From contig CABZNT010000004.1 of the NCBI GenBank assembly GCA_902527105.1, positions 62,001-126,000 on the forward strand: 64,000 bases of DNA, read 5' to 3'. A program made the translations under genes and the position numbers. Source of the stretch: an uncultured Prochlorococcus sp. (lineage in GTDB: Bacteria; Cyanobacteriota; Cyanobacteriia; PCC-6307; Cyanobiaceae). The stretch's first letter is position 1, and every line of letters starts with the position of its first letter. Shown here in pieces: positions 33,442-46,142 of the stretch. Under the pieces are notes generated by a model. That model worked only from the letters and a program-made list of their open reading frames with translations, did not search any database and had not been told where the DNA came from.

Positions 33442-36400
33442 ATGTTTACGCAGGTCCGCTCAGCAAACCGCAGAGTATCTCCTGTTGAGGATAACAGACA
33501 CAAAGTTGTAATAAAAGCAGTTTATGTTGTCCTTGAGCCACAATACCAAAATTCCTTAACGGAAGCTGCAAAGTCAATAAATAAGATGAATGGGCCAATA
33601 GGTATAGATCTTAGCGGCTATCTTATCGAAGAACTTAGAAATGAAAGTAATTTTGAAGATTTTAAGGAAGACATAGCTAAAGCAGATATTTTTGTTGCTT
33701 CATTAATCTTCATCGAAGACCTAGCTCAAAAAGTAGTTGATGCAGTATCCCCATACAAAGAAAAGCTTAAAGCCTCAATTATTTTTCCCTCTATGCCAGA
33801 GGTAATGAGATTAAATAAGTTAGGTTCATTTAGTATGGCTCAACTTGGTCAATCTAAAAGTATTATTGGAGATTTAATAAAAAAGAAAAAAGAATCTGAT
33901 GGAGCAAGCTTCCAAGATTCAATGTTGAAGTTATTAAATACCCTACCTTCAATACTTAAATATTTACCAGTTGAAAAAGCTCAAGATGCAAGGACATTCA
34001 TTCTCAGTTTTCAGTACTGGTTAGGAGGTACTACTGAGAACTTAAAAAACTTCTTGTTAATGATTTCTGAAAAATATGCGGTTTCAGAGAGCATAAAAGA
34101 TCAAATCGAAGAATTCAAAATTCAAGACCCCGAAACCTTCCCGGATTTAGGAATTTGGCATCCTCTTGCGCCTTGCATGTTTGAAAGTCTTAAAGAATAT
34201 CAAAATTGGGAGAATAATAGGAAAGATATAAATCCTAAAGATGACAAAACTCCAACAATAGGTTTAGTGCTTCAAAGAAGTCATATAGTTACAGGGGATG
34301 ATGCTCATTACGTTGCCGTAATTCAGGAATTAGAATACAGAGGTGCGAGAGTACTTCCTATTTTCTGCGGGGGTCTAGATTTTTCTAAACCAGTTAATGA
34401 ATTTTATTATGATTCAATAAATAAGGATAAACCTATAGTAGACGGAGTTGTATCTCTAACTGGATTTGCACTAGTTGGTGGACCAGCAAGACAAGACCAT
34501 CCTAGAGCTATTGAAGCGCTTAAAAGACTAAACAGACCATATATGGTTGCACTTCCATTAGTCTTCCAAACCACTCAAGAATGGGAAGATAGTGATTTAG
34601 GTTTACACCCAGTACAGGTAGCACTTCAAATTGCAATTCCAGAGCTTGATGGTGCTATCGAACCTATTATTCTCTCAGGTCGTGATGATGCTACAGGTAA
34701 GGCTCATACACTCCAAGATCGAGTTGATGTAATAGCTGAAAGAGCGATAAAATGGTCAACTTTAAGGGTTAAGCAAAGAAAGGACAAAAAATTAGCTATT
34801 ACTGTATTTAGTTTTCCACCAGACAAAGGAAATGTTGGTACTGCAGCATACTTAAATGTTTTTGGTTCAATTTATAGAGTTCTTCTTGAAATGAAATCGA
34901 AAGGTTATCAAATTGATGAACTTCCAAGTAATTCAAAAGAATTAATGGAAAAGGTAATTAACAACCCTGATGCTATGGATGGCTCTCCAGAGTTAAATAT
35001 AGCTCATAAGATGTCAGTAAAAGAATATGAAGAGTTCACACCATATTCAAAAAGACTTGAAGAGAATTGGGGTAAACCTCCTGGAAACCTAAATAGTGAC
35101 GGACAAAACCTTCTTATCTATGGTAAACATTTTGGAAATGTTTTTATAGGAGTTCAACCTACATTCGGTTATGAAGGTGATCCAATGAGGTTATTATACT
35201 CAAGAAGCGCCAGTCCTCATCACGGTTTTGCTGCTTACTATACGTATGTAGAAAAAATTTGGGGGGCTGATGCTGTTCTTCATTTTGGAACTCACGGCTC
35301 ACTTGAATTTATGCCTGGAAAACAGATGGGCATGAGTGAAACTTGCTATCCGGATTCTCTCATTGGATCATTACCCAATTTGTATTACTATGCTGCGAAT
35401 AATCCTTCTGAAGCAACAATTGCGAAGAGAAGAGGGTATGCTTCAACTATTAGTTATCTGACTCCTCCAGCCGAAAATGCAGGACTATACAAAGGACTTA
35501 AAGAACTAAGTGAACTCGTTGGTTCTTATCAACAATTAAGAGAAAATAGTAGGGGTATTCAAATTGTAAATGCAATAGTTGAGACTTCTAAACAATGCAA
35601 CCTTGACAAAGATGTAGAGCTCCCTTCAAAAGACGTAGAAGAACTTTCAATAGATGAAAGAGATTTATTTGTTGGTAATGTCTATAAACAGTTGATGGAA
35701 ATTGAAAGTAGATTATTGCCTTGCGGTCTTCATACTATTGGAGAAGCTCCAACAGCAGAAGAAGCTGTTGCGACACTTGTAAATATTGCATCTTTAGAGA
35801 GAGAACAAGAGGGATTAAGATCCCTTCCTGGATTACTAGCAGAATCCATGGATCTAACTATTGAACAAATTTATGATGGCAATAATAAAGGTGAACTTAA
35901 ATTTGTAGAGTTAAATGAAAAAATCATAAAGACAGCAAGAGAATCGATTTTTGCGATGGTCAACTCTTTAAAAATTGTTGATGGCAGAGTTTATTTAGAA
36001 AAATCACTTCTTTCCAAACTTTTCGATTTACTTAAAGTTTTTGGTATAAATCTACCTACACCTTGGTTAAGAGTCTGCAGATTAAATGGATTTAATGAAG
36101 TTAATCAGAAGGAATTAAATAAATTATTTGATTACTTACTTTTCTGTCTGGAACAAGTCTGTGCAGACAAAGAAATGGATAGCCTCATTAAAGCACTAGA
36201 TGGAAATTATGTTTTACCTGGACCAGGTGGAGATCCCATAAGAAATCCAGGTGTTTTGCCCAGTGGTAAAAATATCCATGCACTTGATCCTCAATCAATT
36301 CCAACTACGGCAGCAGTAGCTGCAGCAAAGTCTGTTGTAGACAAATTAATTGAAAGACAAAAAGAAGAGCAAGGAACCTGGCCTGAAACAATAGCTTGTG

Positions 36401-37452
36401 TTTTATGGGGTACTGATAATATCAAAACTTACGGAGAATCACTGGCACAAATATTATGGTTTGTAGGAGTAAAACCAAAACCTGATTCTGTTGGAAGAAT
36501 AAACAAACTAGAATTAATCCCTTTAGAAGAATTAGGTAGGCCAAGAATAGATGTAGTTGTTAATTGTTCAGGAGTATTTAGAGATCTATTTATCAATCAA
36601 ATGGCATTAATAGATCAGGCTGTCAAATTAGCTGCTGAAGCTGATGAACCGTTGGAATCTAACTTTGTAAGGAAACATTCAATAGAACAAGCAGAAAAAG
36701 AAGGCACCTCTATTAGAGAAGCTTCAGCGAGAGTATTCTCAAATGCAAGTGGAAGTTACAGTTCAAATGTCAATTTAGCAGTAGAAAATTCAACATGGGA
36801 GGAAGAAAATGAATTACAAGAAATGTATTTATCACGCAAAACATATGCTTTTAATGCCGATAATCCAGGTGAAATGAATCAAAAAAGAGAGGTATTTGAG
36901 TCAGTAATGAAAACAGCGGATGTTACATTTCAAAACCTTGATTCCTCGGAGATTTCATTAACAGATGTTAGTCATTATTTTGATTCAGATCCAACAAAAT
37001 TGATAAAGACACTAAGAGATGACGGAAAAGAGCCAAGTAGCTACATAGCTGACACAACAACTTCTAATGCTCAAGTTAGAACACTTGGAGAAACTATCAG
37101 ATTAGACTCAAGAACAAAACTCTTAAATCCTAAGTGGTATGAAGGTATGCTCAAATCTGGTTACGAAGGAGTCAGAGAACTTTCTAACAGATTAAACTAC
37201 ACCCTTGGTTGGAGTGCGACAAGTGGTCAAGTAGATAATTTTGTATATGAAGAAACTAATGAAACATTTATAAATGACGAGGAGATGAGGAAAAGATTAA
37301 TGGATCTTAATCCTAATAGTTTCAGAAGAATTGTTGGAACTTTGCTAGAAGTCAATGGAAGGGGATATTGGGAAACTTCAGATGAAAATATAGAACAGTT
37401 GAAAGAACTATACCAAGAGGTAGAGGATAAAATCGAAGGAGTTAAAGAATAA
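33442..37452 (+). CDS. chlH: Magnesium chelatase subunit H
   Basis: 1336 aa, full length. CobN/ChlH-type porphyrin-binding subunit: an N-terminal domain (~1-190), then the large catalytic body with [19 protein letters not shown] (~617-635), whose His and Glu bind porphyrin/metal, and the C-terminal [21 protein letters not shown]. ChlH carries protoporphyrin IX for Mg2+ insertion by ChlI/ChlD, the first committed chlorophyll step. Divergent from dapB. Confidence 0.98.
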   Translation: MFTQVRSANRRVSPVEDNRHKVVIKAVYVVLEPQYQNSLTEAAKSINKMNGPIGIDLSGYLIEELRNESNFEDFKEDIAKADIFVASLIFIEDLAQKVVDAVSPYKEKLKASIIFPSMPEVMRLNKLGSFSMAQLGQSKSIIGDLIKKKKESDGASFQDSMLKLLNTLPSILKYLPVEKAQDARTFILSFQYWLGGTTENLKNFLLMISEKYAVSESIKDQIEEFKIQDPETFPDLGIWHPLAPCMFESLKEYQNWENNRKDINPKDDKTPTIGLVLQRSHIVTGDDAHYVAVIQELEYRGARVLPIFCGGLDFSKPVNEFYYDSINKDKPIVDGVVSLTGFALVGGPARQDHPRAIEALKRLNRPYMVALPLVFQTTQEWEDSDLGLHPVQVALQIAIPELDGAIEPIILSGRDDATGKAHTLQDRVDVIAERAIKWSTLRVKQRKDKKLAITVFSFPPDKGNVGTAAYLNVFGSIYRVLLEMKSKGYQIDELPSNSKELMEKVINNPDAMDGSPELNIAHKMSVKEYEEFTPYSKRLEENWGKPPGNLNSDGQNLLIYGKHFGNVFIGVQPTFGYEGDPMRLLYSRSASPHHGFAAYYTYVEKIWGADAVLHFGTHGSLEFMPGKQMGMSETCYPDSLIGSLPNLYYYAANNPSEATIAKRRGYASTISYLTPPAENAGLYKGLKELSELVGSYQQLRENSRGIQIVNAIVETSKQCNLDKDVELPSKDVEELSIDERDLFVGNVYKQLMEIESRLLPCGLHTIGEAPTAEEAVATLVNIASLEREQEGLRSLPGLLAESMDLTIEQIYDGNNKGELKFVELNEKIIKTARESIFAMVNSLKIVDGRVYLEKSLLSKLFDLLKVFGINLPTPWLRVCRLNGFNEVNQKELNKLFDYLLFCLEQVCADKEMDSLIKALDGNYVLPGPGGDPIRNPGVLPSGKNIHALDPQSIPTTAAVAAAKSVVDKLIERQKEEQGTWPETIACVLWGTDNIKTYGESLAQILWFVGVKPKPDSVGRINKLELIPLEELGRPRIDVVVNCSGVFRDLFINQMALIDQAVKLAAEADEPLESNFVRKHSIEQAEKEGTSIREASARVFSNASGSYSSNVNLAVENSTWEEENELQEMYLSRKTYAFNADNPGEMNQKREVFESVMKTADVTFQNLDSSEISLTDVSHYFDSDPTKLIKTLRDDGKEPSSYIADTTTSNAQVRTLGETIRLDSRTKLLNPKWYEGMLKSGYEGVRELSNRLNYTLGWSATSGQVDNFVYEETNETFINDEEMRKRLMDLNPNSFRRIVGTLLEVNGRGYWETSDENIEQLKELYQEVEDKIEGVKE

Positions 37453-37460
37453 TTAATTCA

Positions 37461-38315
37461 TTATTTTCTGTAGATTTTATCAGCTACTTTCAAGATTTGA
37501 TAATTTAGTTTAACGTTGTGAACCCTCACAATCTCAATATTAAATTGAGAACAAAGACAACTTATTGCAAGGGTTCCTATATCCCTTTCTTTTGGATTTT
37601 TTTCATTCAAAATTTCTCCTATAAATCTTTTCCTAGATGCACCTATCAATATTGGCAAATTCCATTTTTTAAATACATCTAAGTTTCTCAAGATTTCCAA
37701 ATTATGGATGATATCCTTTGAAAACCCAATTCCAGGATCAACTATTATATTTCTTTCAGATATATTTTTTTCTAAAGCATTCTTTATTAAATTATCAAGC
37801 GAGCACTTAACATCACTCAATACATTCTGATAATTAGAGAGTTGATTCATATTTTGACTATTACCACGACTATGAGTTATAACGAATGGACAGTTGAATT
37901 TTGATACAACATCCAAAATATTTATATCTCTTCTTCCTCCCGTGACATCATTTATCCAATTAGCACCATTTAAAAGAGCTTCGTAAGCTACTTCAGAATT
38001 AAAAGTATCAACAGAAATTAAAGCATTGGGATATTCAGATTTTATTAATTTCAGATATGGGATCAATCTTTTTATTTCTATACTAGATCCAACTTCTTCA
38101 GCCCCAGGTCTCGTACTTTGAGCACCAAGATCAATAACATCAACACCATTACTCAAGAAATGATTTACTTGCTCTAAAACTTTTTCTGAAGAGTTTAATT
38201 CACCACCATCACTAAATGAATCAGGAGTTAAATTAATAACTCCCATAATTGAAGTTTTTTGTCTCCAGCCTTTTGGCCATGGATTTTTCTTATTGATAAT
38301 TTGCAATTCTCGCAA
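37461..38315 (-). CDS. folP: Dihydropteroate synthase
   Basis: 284 aa TIM barrel. [14 protein letters not shown] (loop 1, pABA/pterin), [11 protein letters not shown] (loop 2), NWINDVTGG and [10 protein letters not shown] are the family blocks in order. It joins p-aminobenzoate to the pterin diphosphate in folate synthesis and is the sulfonamide target. The 5' end overlaps the 3' end of tpiA by 26 bp. Confidence 0.96.
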   Translation of the reverse strand: MRELQIINKKNPWPKGWRQKTSIMGVINLTPDSFSDGGELNSSEKVLEQVNHFLSNGVDVIDLGAQSTRPGAEEVGSSIEIKRLIPYLKLIKSEYPNALISVDTFNSEVAYEALLNGANWINDVTGGRRDINILDVVSKFNCPFVITHSRGNSQNMNQLSNYQNVLSDVKCSLDNLIKNALEKNISERNIIVDPGIGFSKDIIHNLEILRNLDVFKKWNLPILIGASRKRFIGEILNEKNPKERDIGTLAISCLCSQFNIEIVRVHNVKLNYQILKVADKIYRK

Positions 38316-39015
38316 AACTAATTGGATCTAATGAAGCCCCTCCAACTAACACCCCATCGATATCACTCATTGACATAATTTCGTCAATATTATTTGGTTT
38401 AACAGATCCTCCATATTGAATAATTACATCATCAAAACCTATTAATTTACGGATCAAAGAACATATTTTATTAGCGTCTTCTGCCTCACACGTTTTACCA
38501 GTGCCAATAGCCCATATCGGTTCATAGGCAACAATTAAATTAGATGGATCTGTATTTTCTAATCCTTGTTCAACCTGTCTAGTAATAACTCTATCAGCTT
38601 CTCCTCTCTCCCTTTGTTCTAATGTTTCTCCAACACAAACTATTGGAGTAAGTCCACTAGATTGAGCAAAAACTGCTCTTTTATTTATTTGTTCATCACT
38701 TTCACTAAAATATTTTCTTGGTTCACTGTGTCCAACGATTGCATATGAGACACCGTGTTCAAGAAGCATTTTTGGAGATATTTCTGCAGTAAATGCTCCT
38801 TGATCTTCCCAATGAATATTTTGACTAGAAATATTTACATAATCAAAATTAGAATAATCAGAAAAGGTTGAAATAGCGGTAAAAGGAGGAGCAATAACAA
38901 CTTTTCGATCATCTTTTATGTTTTTTATTAAAGGGATAAACTCTTCTAAATAGGATTTAGCTTCAGCACAAGTCATGTGCATTTTCCAATTACCAGCAAT
39001 TACAGATTTTCTCAA
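38290..39015 (-). CDS. tpiA: Triose-phosphate isomerase
   Basis: 241 aa. AGNWKMH (catalytic Lys), VGHSEPR (catalytic His) and [12 protein letters not shown] (catalytic Glu) are all present, plus the C-terminal phosphate loop GVLVGGASL. Interconverts DHAP and GAP for the Calvin cycle and glycolysis. Cotranscribed with folP (26-bp overlap). Confidence 0.97.
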   Translation of the reverse strand: MRKSVIAGNWKMHMTCAEAKSYLEEFIPLIKNIKDDRKVVIAPPFTAISTFSDYSNFDYVNISSQNIHWEDQGAFTAEISPKMLLEHGVSYAIVGHSEPRKYFSESDEQINKRAVFAQSSGLTPIVCVGETLEQRERGEADRVITRQVEQGLENTDPSNLIVAYEPIWAIGTGKTCEAEDANKICSLIRKLIGFDDVIIQYGGSVKPNNIDEIMSMSDIDGVLVGGASLDPISFARIANYQ

Positions 39016-39067
39016 AATACTATCTCCAAGAAAAATATATTAATACAAAGTGAGTTGAATAAGCTAA

Positions 39068-39244
39068 CTATTCAAAAATTAATTCATTTTTTAGAAATAT
39101 TACTTTATCTCCCTTGTTTAACTTCCTTCCTCTCCTAGTCTCAATTAAACCATTAACCTTAACAGAACCGGATTTAATAAAGATTTTTGCTTCGGCGCCA
39201 GAAGATACCAAATTTTTCCATTTTAAGAATTGATCCAATTTCAT
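39068..39244 (-). CDS. S4-domain RNA-binding protein (YaaA/RlbA-like)
   Basis: 58 aa, ATG at 39242-39244. MKLDQFLKWKNLVSSGAEAK followed by SGSVKVNGLIETRRGRKLNKGDKV is a stand-alone S4 RNA-binding fold with the typical 'G.V.VNG..E.R.G.KL..GD' core. Stand-alone S4 proteins bind rRNA or tRNA. It lies 52 bp upstream of tpiA on the same strand. Confidence 0.85.
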   Translation of the reverse strand: MKLDQFLKWKNLVSSGAEAKIFIKSGSVKVNGLIETRRGRKLNKGDKVIFLKNELIFE

Positions 39245-39302
39245 TGTTTTTTAAACCCAAAGATATTGATAAAGTAGGATAAGCAATTAAATATATAATA
39301 TC

Positions 39303-41009
39303 TTGAGACTATTACCACCATTCAGACCATATTCAAATAGGTTTATAAAGGGTCTTATATGCATGCTTATTTATGTAGCTTGTTGGCCTTTATTAGCTTA
39401 TTTAGCTGGAAACTTAATCCCAGCAATTGGGTCTGGTGATCTCTCAAAAGTTTCTAGCATAATTATTAAGTCTTTATTTGTATTTTTAGTTCAGAAAACT
39501 GCTCAATTTGGACAGGATGTATTCATAGCAAAACCATCATTAGAAATTAGTGAGGTGATGAGAGGAAATTTATTTAGCAGAATTCAAAAAATAAAGATGA
39601 AATCTGTTGAAAAGATTTCAGCCGGGGACATCACATATAGACTTACAGAAGATGCAGACAGAGTAAGCGAAGTTATTTATAAAACGGCACAGGATACTAT
39701 TCCATGCACTTTACAGTTAATTGCAGTAGTAATCTATATGTTTTATTTAGATTGGTCACTAACATTATCAACTTTTATTTTAGCACCGTTGATTATTCTT
39801 TCAGTTAATAGTTTTGGAAGAAGAGTTTTATTCGCATCTGAGAAAAGTCAAGAATCAACAAGTAATTTAGCAGGATTAATAGGTGAATCTATAAATGGAA
39901 TGTCGACTGTAAGAGCTTTTGCTGCAGAAAACTGGATTGAGAATAGATTTTATAAAAGATTAAGTGCAAATAAAAAGGCGAAATATAAAACATTAAAATT
40001 ACTTGCATTTCAACATCCAGTTGTAGGATTTGTTGAAGCATTTGGAATATTAGCAATATTAGGTTTAGGAGCCGCAAGAATTAATCTAGGCCTCCTAACA
40101 AGTGAAGAATTTAGCAGTTTCTTTGCTGCAATTTTGATGCTTATTGATCCAATAAGCCATGTAAGTACAAATTTTAATGACTACAAACAGGCAGAAGCAT
40201 CGATAAAAAGGTTAAAAAACATAAATCTAGAACCTATCGAAGACTATAAAGAAAACTTAATAAGGACATACAATATTATTGGAAAAATAAGTTTCAAAAA
40301 AGTTAATTTCGCTTACAAAAAAGACGATCAAGTACTTAAAAATATCAATTTAGAAATTAAAAGAGGGGAAGTCACAGCTTTCGTTGGAGCTTCTGGGGCT
40401 GGTAAAAGTACAATGTTGGCTTTAATATTAAAGTTTATAACTCCAGATAATGGAGACATTTTTATAGATGATAAAAATCTCAAAATATTAAATACAAAAG
40501 ATATTAGAAAAAATATTGCATTAGTACAACAACAGCCTTTTTTGTTTTCAGGAACAATTTTTGATGTAATAAGAATGGGGAGAAATTTTACCAAAGAAGA
40601 AGTTATAGAATCAGCAAGAAAAGCAAATGCTCACAACTTCATACAAAAGCTTCCTGAGAAATATGAAACCAAGATAACTGAAAGAGGATCAAATTTCTCG
40701 GGAGGTCAGATCCAGAGAATAGCAATTGCAAGAGCGATACTTGGGAACCCATCAATTCTTCTTTTAGACGAGGCAACAAGTGCATTAGATGCAGAATCAG
40801 AATTTGAAGTTCAAGAAGGTCTTAATAGAGCAATGAAAGATAGAACAGTTATTGTAATTGCTCATAGATTAGCCACTACTCAAGAGGCAAATAAAATAGT
40901 TGTTTTCGATAAAGGTGAAATTATTGAAGTTGGGAAACATGTTGATTTAATCAAAAAACCTGGAATTTATAAAGAATTATGTGAAAAACAATTGATTAAA
41001 AAATTATAA
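39303..41009 (+). CDS. ABC exporter, fused permease-ATPase half-transporter
   Basis: 568 aa from a TTG start. Six membrane helices (~15-290) precede a nucleotide-binding domain: Walker A GASGAGKST (~360), Q-loop QQQPFLFSGTI, signature SGGQIQRIAIARAIL and Walker B ILLLDEATSALDAE. MsbA/TAP-type organisation, so it should act as a homodimer exporting a lipid, peptide or drug; the substrate is unknown. Followed 29 bp later by the DUF6447 gene. Confidence 0.92.
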   Translation: MRLLPPFRPYSNRFIKGLICMLIYVACWPLLAYLAGNLIPAIGSGDLSKVSSIIIKSLFVFLVQKTAQFGQDVFIAKPSLEISEVMRGNLFSRIQKIKMKSVEKISAGDITYRLTEDADRVSEVIYKTAQDTIPCTLQLIAVVIYMFYLDWSLTLSTFILAPLIILSVNSFGRRVLFASEKSQESTSNLAGLIGESINGMSTVRAFAAENWIENRFYKRLSANKKAKYKTLKLLAFQHPVVGFVEAFGILAILGLGAARINLGLLTSEEFSSFFAAILMLIDPISHVSTNFNDYKQAEASIKRLKNINLEPIEDYKENLIRTYNIIGKISFKKVNFAYKKDDQVLKNINLEIKRGEVTAFVGASGAGKSTMLALILKFITPDNGDIFIDDKNLKILNTKDIRKNIALVQQQPFLFSGTIFDVIRMGRNFTKEEVIESARKANAHNFIQKLPEKYETKITERGSNFSGGQIQRIAIARAILGNPSILLLDEATSALDAESEFEVQEGLNRAMKDRTVIVIAHRLATTQEANKIVVFDKGEIIEVGKHVDLIKKPGIYKELCEKQLIKKL

Positions 41010-41038
41010 TTCTATTTTATTTATTAAAAAGTAAATCT

Positions 41039-41257
41039 ATGAGCGAAAAATCAAACGATTCTGCAAATCCAGTTTTAACCTTTGAAGGCAAAAAATATTT
41101 AATAAATGAACTTTCTAATGAAATAAAAGAATCTTTAAAGATATTGCAAATAGCGGAAACACAACTAAAAATGCATCAAGATACTCTCAAATTACTTTCG
41201 ATAAGTCGAAACTCTTTAGTTAATCAATTAAGAGAAAAACTAAAAAACTTAAAATAA
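41039..41257 (+). CDS. DUF6447-like small coiled-coil protein
   Basis: 72 aa. The pattern 'LTFEGKKYLINELSNEIKESLKILQIAETQLKMHQDTLKLL' combines a short beta hairpin and a long helix, with 'Q..E..L...Q..L......R' spacing as in the DUF6447 family. Probably cytosolic. Unknown function. Same strand as the ABC exporter. Confidence 0.6.
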   Translation: MSEKSNDSANPVLTFEGKKYLINELSNEIKESLKILQIAETQLKMHQDTLKLLSISRNSLVNQLREKLKNLK

Positions 41258-41261
41258 AATT

Positions 41262-44200
41262 TTAATAATTATGGATTTCTTGTAGAGAGTAAGTATTAAT
41301 TTTATTACATTGCAAAGCTTTGATCGCCTTAATGGCAGCCTTTGCTCCAGGAATAGTTGTAAAAGTTGGAATATTATATTCTAAAGCAGCACGTCTTAAA
41401 TAAGCATCATCATGAAGAGCCTGTGATCCAATTGGAGTATTAATTATTAATTGAACAAGTCCCGAGCGAATTAGGTCTTCAATATTTGGTCTCCCTTCAT
41501 GAACTTTTAGGACTTCTTCAACTTGAATTCCTAAATTCACCAAATACGCAGCTGTACCTTTTGTTGCGATTAATTTAAATCCTAAAATCAAAAGTTCTCT
41601 AGCAACTTCCTCAAGATTTTTTTTATCTAGGTCATTTGTAGACAAAAAAGCTACTCCTTCTGAAGGAACACCATTACCTGCTGCCAATTCCGACTTGGCA
41701 TAAGCAATTCCAAAATCTTTAGCCAAACCCATTACTTCTCCAGTAGATCTCATTTCAGGCCCAAGTAATGTATCAGATCCAGGAAACCTTTTAAAAGGTA
41801 AAACGGCCTCTTTTACTGCCTGAAATTTTGGAGAAAATTCCTCTGTGAAATTAAGATCTTCTAATGTAAAACCTTGCATTAACTGAGTAGCTAATTTTGC
41901 AACTGGTTTACCTATCGCTTTTGAAACAAATGGAACTGTTCTAGATGCTCTTGGATTTGCTTCAAGAATAAATAATTTATTTTCCTTATTATTTGTATTT
42001 GTTACTGCAAATTGCAAATTAATTAAACCAACAACATTTAATCTTTGTGCAATTAATTTAGTCCAGTTCCTTACATTTTCAATTGTGGATTTTGAAAGAG
42101 AAATGGATGGTAAGCAACAAGCTGAATCTCCTGAATGAATTCCTGCAGGTTCAACATGTTCCATTAAGCCAGCAATTACAACCGATCCCTCTGAATCGCA
42201 TAAAGCATCAACATCTATTTCAATTGCATTATTCAAATATTGATCAAGAAGGATTGGATGATCAGGCGATACCTTAACTGCTTCAGAGATGTATCTCGAT
42301 AATTCATTCTCATCTTTAACAATTTCCATTGCCCTTCCACCTAAAACATAAGAAGGTCTCACAACTAAGGGGAATCCAATATTTTTTGCTACTATTTCTG
42401 CTTCTCTTTGATTACGTGCAATACCATTTAAAGGCTGTCTAATACTTAATTCTTCGAGAATTTTTGTAAATTCCTCTCTATCTTCTGCTAAATCGATAGA
42501 TGTTGGAGAAGTTCCAAGAATTTTTGATCCAGTTTTAATCCCATCATTAGATTTAAGCCATTCAAATAAAGGTAATGATAATTTCAGTGGGGTTTGACCT
42601 CCAAATTGAACAATCAAACCATAAGGATTTTCAGCTTCTATTATGTTGAGCACATCCTCAAAAGTTACAGGCTCAAAATATAAAATATCGCTAGTATCAT
42701 AATCTGTTGATACAGTTTCGGGGTTACTATTAACCATTATTGTTTTATGACCATTTGTAGAAGCTTGATATGATGCATGACAACAACAGTAATCAAATTC
42801 TATTCCCTGACCAATTCTGTTGGGGCCTCCTCCTAAAATCATAATTTTTTTTGATTTACTATTTTTTGAAATCTCGCTATCAAAAATTTGAGAATTAAGA
42901 TTAATGAAAGATTCTTCGTAAGTTGAATAATGATAGGGAGTTGAGGATGAGAATTCTGCTGAACAAGTATCAACAGTTTTATAAATTGGAATTATATCAA
43001 GTTTTTTTCTATATCTTCTTACTTCAAAAAACTCAGAATTAGTTAACTTTGCTATCTGTTGATCTGAAAAGCCTAATTGCTTAGCATGTAACATTAAATC
43101 CCTATCTAGGGTGTAAAGTTCCTTATTTTTCAAAAAATCATTTTCAAAATTAAAGATATTTCGTAATTTTTCAATAAACCATAAATCTATATTTGTAACT
43201 TCTTGAATATATGTATCAGTTTTACCAAGCTGCATAGCTTTTTTAATTAGGAGAATTCTTTCAGATGTAGGGCTTCTTAAACTATTTTTAATTTGACTCT
43301 CATTTTTAAATTCATCTCGTGAATCACATTCCCACCCAAAAACACCTATTTCTAATGACCTTAATGCTTTCTGAAATGATTCTTCAAAAGAACGACCTAT
43401 TGCCATTGACTCACCAACGGATTTCATAGCAGTGCTTAAAGTATTAGAAGAGCCTTTAAATTTTTCAAAGGCAAATCTTGGGATCTTAGTAACTACGTAA
43501 TCAATTGATGGCTCAAAACATGCAGGTGTTTTTTTTGTAATGTCATTAATAATCTCATCAAGCGTGAAGCCAACAGATAATAAAGCTGCAATCTTAGCTA
43601 TGGGGAATCCAGTTGCTTTACTTGCTAAAGCAGAGGATCTACTTACACGGGGATTCATTTCTATGACAATTACTTCTCCATTAGATGGATTTATTGCAAA
43701 TTGAATATTACTGCCTCCTGTTTCAACTCCTACCTCTCTAATGATTTTCAATGACAAATCCCTTAATCTCTGATACTCCTTATCTGTTAAAGTCTGTGCA
43801 GGAGCTACAGTAATCGAATCTCCAGTATGGACACCCATTGGGTCTAAATTTTCAATACTGCAAACTATTACTACATTGTCAGCAGTGTCTCTCATTACCT
43901 CTAGTTCAAACTCTTTCCATCCAATAAGTGATTTTTCAATCAATATTTGATTGCTTGGACTTTCCTCTAAACCTGATTTACACAACTCGACAAATTCTTC
44001 AAGATTAAAAGCAATTCCACCACCAACGCCGCCTAATGTAAATGCAGGCCTTATGATAATAGGATAAGAGTTAATTTTTTTAGATACCTCCCTAGCTTCA
44101 TCGAGGTTAGATGCTATACCAGATGGACAAACATTTACATTTATTTTCTCCATCGATTCTTTAAACAATTTTCTATCTTCAGCTTTATTAATAGCTCTTA

Positions 44201-44558
44201 AATCAGCACCAATTAATTCAATATTATTTTGCTTTAAAAAATCTGACTCTGATAATTTAACCGCAAGATTCAAAGCGGTTTGACCTCCCATAGTGGGAAG
44301 AATCGCGTCAGGTTTTTCTCTTAAAATTATCTGAGAAACAATTTCAGGAGTCAATGGTTCAATATATGTTTTGCTTGCGATCTCAGGATCAGTCATTATT
44401 GACGCTGGATTTGAATTTATTAAAACAATTTCATAACCAGCATTTCTTAAAGCTTTACAAGCTTGAGTGCCAGAGTAATCAAATTCGCATGCTTGTCCTA
44501 TAACAATCGGTCCCGAACCTAGAATAAGAATTTTTTTTAGATCACCTCTTTGAGGCAT
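41262..44558 (-). CDS. carB: Carbamoyl-phosphate synthase, large subunit
   Basis: 1098 aa, with two homologous ATP-grasp halves: N half (~1-400, [20 protein letters not shown]), oligomerisation region, C half (~555-930, [19 protein letters not shown]), and a C-terminal MGS-like allosteric domain (~945-1080, '[16 protein letters not shown]'). Makes carbamoyl phosphate for arginine and pyrimidines using ammonia from CarA. Complete; convergent with the DUF6447 gene. Confidence 0.97.
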   Translation of the reverse strand: MPQRGDLKKILILGSGPIVIGQACEFDYSGTQACKALRNAGYEIVLINSNPASIMTDPEIASKTYIEPLTPEIVSQIILREKPDAILPTMGGQTALNLAVKLSESDFLKQNNIELIGADLRAINKAEDRKLFKESMEKINVNVCPSGIASNLDEAREVSKKINSYPIIIRPAFTLGGVGGGIAFNLEEFVELCKSGLEESPSNQILIEKSLIGWKEFELEVMRDTADNVVIVCSIENLDPMGVHTGDSITVAPAQTLTDKEYQRLRDLSLKIIREVGVETGGSNIQFAINPSNGEVIVIEMNPRVSRSSALASKATGFPIAKIAALLSVGFTLDEIINDITKKTPACFEPSIDYVVTKIPRFAFEKFKGSSNTLSTAMKSVGESMAIGRSFEESFQKALRSLEIGVFGWECDSRDEFKNESQIKNSLRSPTSERILLIKKAMQLGKTDTYIQEVTNIDLWFIEKLRNIFNFENDFLKNKELYTLDRDLMLHAKQLGFSDQQIAKLTNSEFFEVRRYRKKLDIIPIYKTVDTCSAEFSSSTPYHYSTYEESFINLNSQIFDSEISKNSKSKKIMILGGGPNRIGQGIEFDYCCCHASYQASTNGHKTIMVNSNPETVSTDYDTSDILYFEPVTFEDVLNIIEAENPYGLIVQFGGQTPLKLSLPLFEWLKSNDGIKTGSKILGTSPTSIDLAEDREEFTKILEELSIRQPLNGIARNQREAEIVAKNIGFPLVVRPSYVLGGRAMEIVKDENELSRYISEAVKVSPDHPILLDQYLNNAIEIDVDALCDSEGSVVIAGLMEHVEPAGIHSGDSACCLPSISLSKSTIENVRNWTKLIAQRLNVVGLINLQFAVTNTNNKENKLFILEANPRASRTVPFVSKAIGKPVAKLATQLMQGFTLEDLNFTEEFSPKFQAVKEAVLPFKRFPGSDTLLGPEMRSTGEVMGLAKDFGIAYAKSELAAGNGVPSEGVAFLSTNDLDKKNLEEVARELLILGFKLIATKGTAAYLVNLGIQVEEVLKVHEGRPNIEDLIRSGLVQLIINTPIGSQALHDDAYLRRAALEYNIPTFTTIPGAKAAIKAIKALQCNKINTYSLQEIHNY

Positions 44559-44666
44559 AATTTAAACCCTTCATTTATCACATGCTACTTATAAATCATC
44601 AGATGTTAATCAACTTACTTGAAAAGCAACATTTGTTTCTATAGTATTGAAAGAAAATAATATTTT

Positions 44667-45305
44667 ATGAGCGAACTTCAGCGACTTAAAAATTTGTTGC
44701 CTCCAGAGAACGAAAGTTGGGTATTTGTTGAAGCTGCTGCTGCTATAGATCCACCCTTAATAACACTTGAGGAAATAGGTCGTGACGAAGTAGAAATTCA
44801 AATAGATTTAGATGAATGGGATAACTTTGCTATTGACCACAGAAATCTATTGTTTTGGCACGAGGTTGGGAAAATTCAAAATGACACAATTCCTAGAGAT
44901 GGATGGGAAATGGCAGCTCTCGCCATAGGACTTGGAGGAGCTATTGGAGAGTTATGGGTGCAAGATGGTTTACTTTTATTACTTGCTCTTGGTTTATCAA
45001 GTTTTGCAGGTTATAGATTATATTTAAAAAATAATTCTGAAAAGAAACTTCAAGATGCTATTTATGCAGATGAAAGAGCTATAGATCTTGCTTGTAGATT
45101 TGGATACAGCATTCCAAATGCTTACAAAAGTCTTGGAGGAGCATTAAAGGAGTTAATAGATAAGACACGAAAAAAGAAAAAAAGGAGTTTTTTTGAAGAT
45201 AGATTAGATGCCTTAAGAAAAAGCGCTGAAAAAGCAAGATCAGAACTATCTCAGCAAGAAGGTTCAGAAAAGTCAGTTTCAAGTGAAAATGTTTATGGAC
45301 AATAA
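44667..45305 (+). CDS. DUF3318 family membrane protein
   Basis: 212 aa. The N-terminal 'MSELQRLKNLLPPENESWV' start, WHEVGKIQNDTIPRDGWE, two helices in ~92-122, and a long basic/acidic C-terminal helix match the cyanobacterial DUF3318 family. Function unknown. The 3' end overlaps rsfS by 11 bp. Confidence 0.8.
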   Translation: MSELQRLKNLLPPENESWVFVEAAAAIDPPLITLEEIGRDEVEIQIDLDEWDNFAIDHRNLLFWHEVGKIQNDTIPRDGWEMAALAIGLGGAIGELWVQDGLLLLLALGLSSFAGYRLYLKNNSEKKLQDAIYADERAIDLACRFGYSIPNAYKSLGGALKELIDKTRKKKKRSFFEDRLDALRKSAEKARSELSQQEGSEKSVSSENVYGQ

Positions 45306-45639
45306 AAGTTTGGTATTAATGGCAGCTAGAGCATGTGATGAAAAAAAAGCAAAAGATATTAAACTTATAAAAATTGACAAAGTATCCTTTATAAGTGAAT
45401 GGATTTTGATTGCAGAAGGATTATCTGATGTACAAGTAAGATCTATAACTAACTCTGTAGAAGGAGAACTTAGAGAGAAGGCTAAAATTGAACCTATACG
45501 AAAAGAAGGGGTTAACGAAGCGAAATGGGCTTTACTTGATTATGGAGATCTGATAGTAAATATTTTTCAACCAGAAATACGAAAATATTATGACCTTGAA
45601 TCTTTCTGGAGTAATGGAGATAATCTTATATTTCCATAA
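45295..45639 (+). CDS. rsfS: Ribosome silencing factor (Iojap)
   Basis: 114 aa from ATG 45295; GTG 45283 and ATG 45289 in the same frame are alternatives. The RsfS core 'KAKDIKLIKIDKVSFISEW' and the C-terminal KWALLDYGDLIVNIFQPEIRKYYDLE are diagnostic. RsfS binds L14 and blocks subunit joining under starvation. In line with DUF3318 and CGLD27 genes. Confidence 0.92.
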   Translation: MDNKSLVLMAARACDEKKAKDIKLIKIDKVSFISEWILIAEGLSDVQVRSITNSVEGELREKAKIEPIRKEGVNEAKWALLDYGDLIVNIFQPEIRKYYDLESFWSNGDNLIFP

Positions 45640-45647
45640 TATATTTT

Positions 45648-46142
45648 ATGAACGAATCTAAGTGTCCTGTCCCTAGAGAGCAACAACCTACGAATGAATT
45701 CATAGAATTATCAAAATCTAAAATTTTTTCTTGGCCAAAAACAAAAAAGTCACTAATTCTTATTTTGATAAAATTTTGGGTAGGAGCTTTTCTTCTATTT
45801 CTCGTCATTTCTTCAGGAAGTGTATATTTTAAAACATCTACTTTAAAATATATTTTATTAAGCTTTTTTAGTAGCTTATCAATACCTCTTTTAATTTCAA
45901 TAAGGTTATATTTAGGATGGAATCATATATTTAATAGATTAATATCTGAAAAAGTTGAATACGAGGAATCCGGATGGTATGACGGTCAAGTATGGGAAAA
46001 GCCTATAGTTTTGAAAGAAAAAGAATCACTTATTGCCTCAATTGAGGTAAAGCCTATTTTAAAAAATTTAATTCAAATTTTTTCTATTATTTCGGTCTTA
46101 GCTTTGTCTGGTATTTTGATTTTTCAATATAACAATTTCTAA
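45648..46142 (+). CDS. CGLD27 family protein (DUF1230)
   Basis: 164 aa. CPVPREQQPTNEFIELSKSKIFSW is the family's N-terminal signature. Two helices (~42-60, ~66-82), a conserved ESGWYDGQVWEKP box and a C-terminal helix follow. Conserved in the green lineage and cyanobacteria and linked to photosynthetic tissue; molecular role unknown. The asparaginase gene starts directly after its stop. Confidence 0.85.
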   Translation: MNESKCPVPREQQPTNEFIELSKSKIFSWPKTKKSLILILIKFWVGAFLLFLVISSGSVYFKTSTLKYILLSFFSSLSIPLLISIRLYLGWNHIFNRLISEKVEYEESGWYDGQVWEKPIVLKEKESLIASIEVKPILKNLIQIFSIISVLALSGILIFQYNNF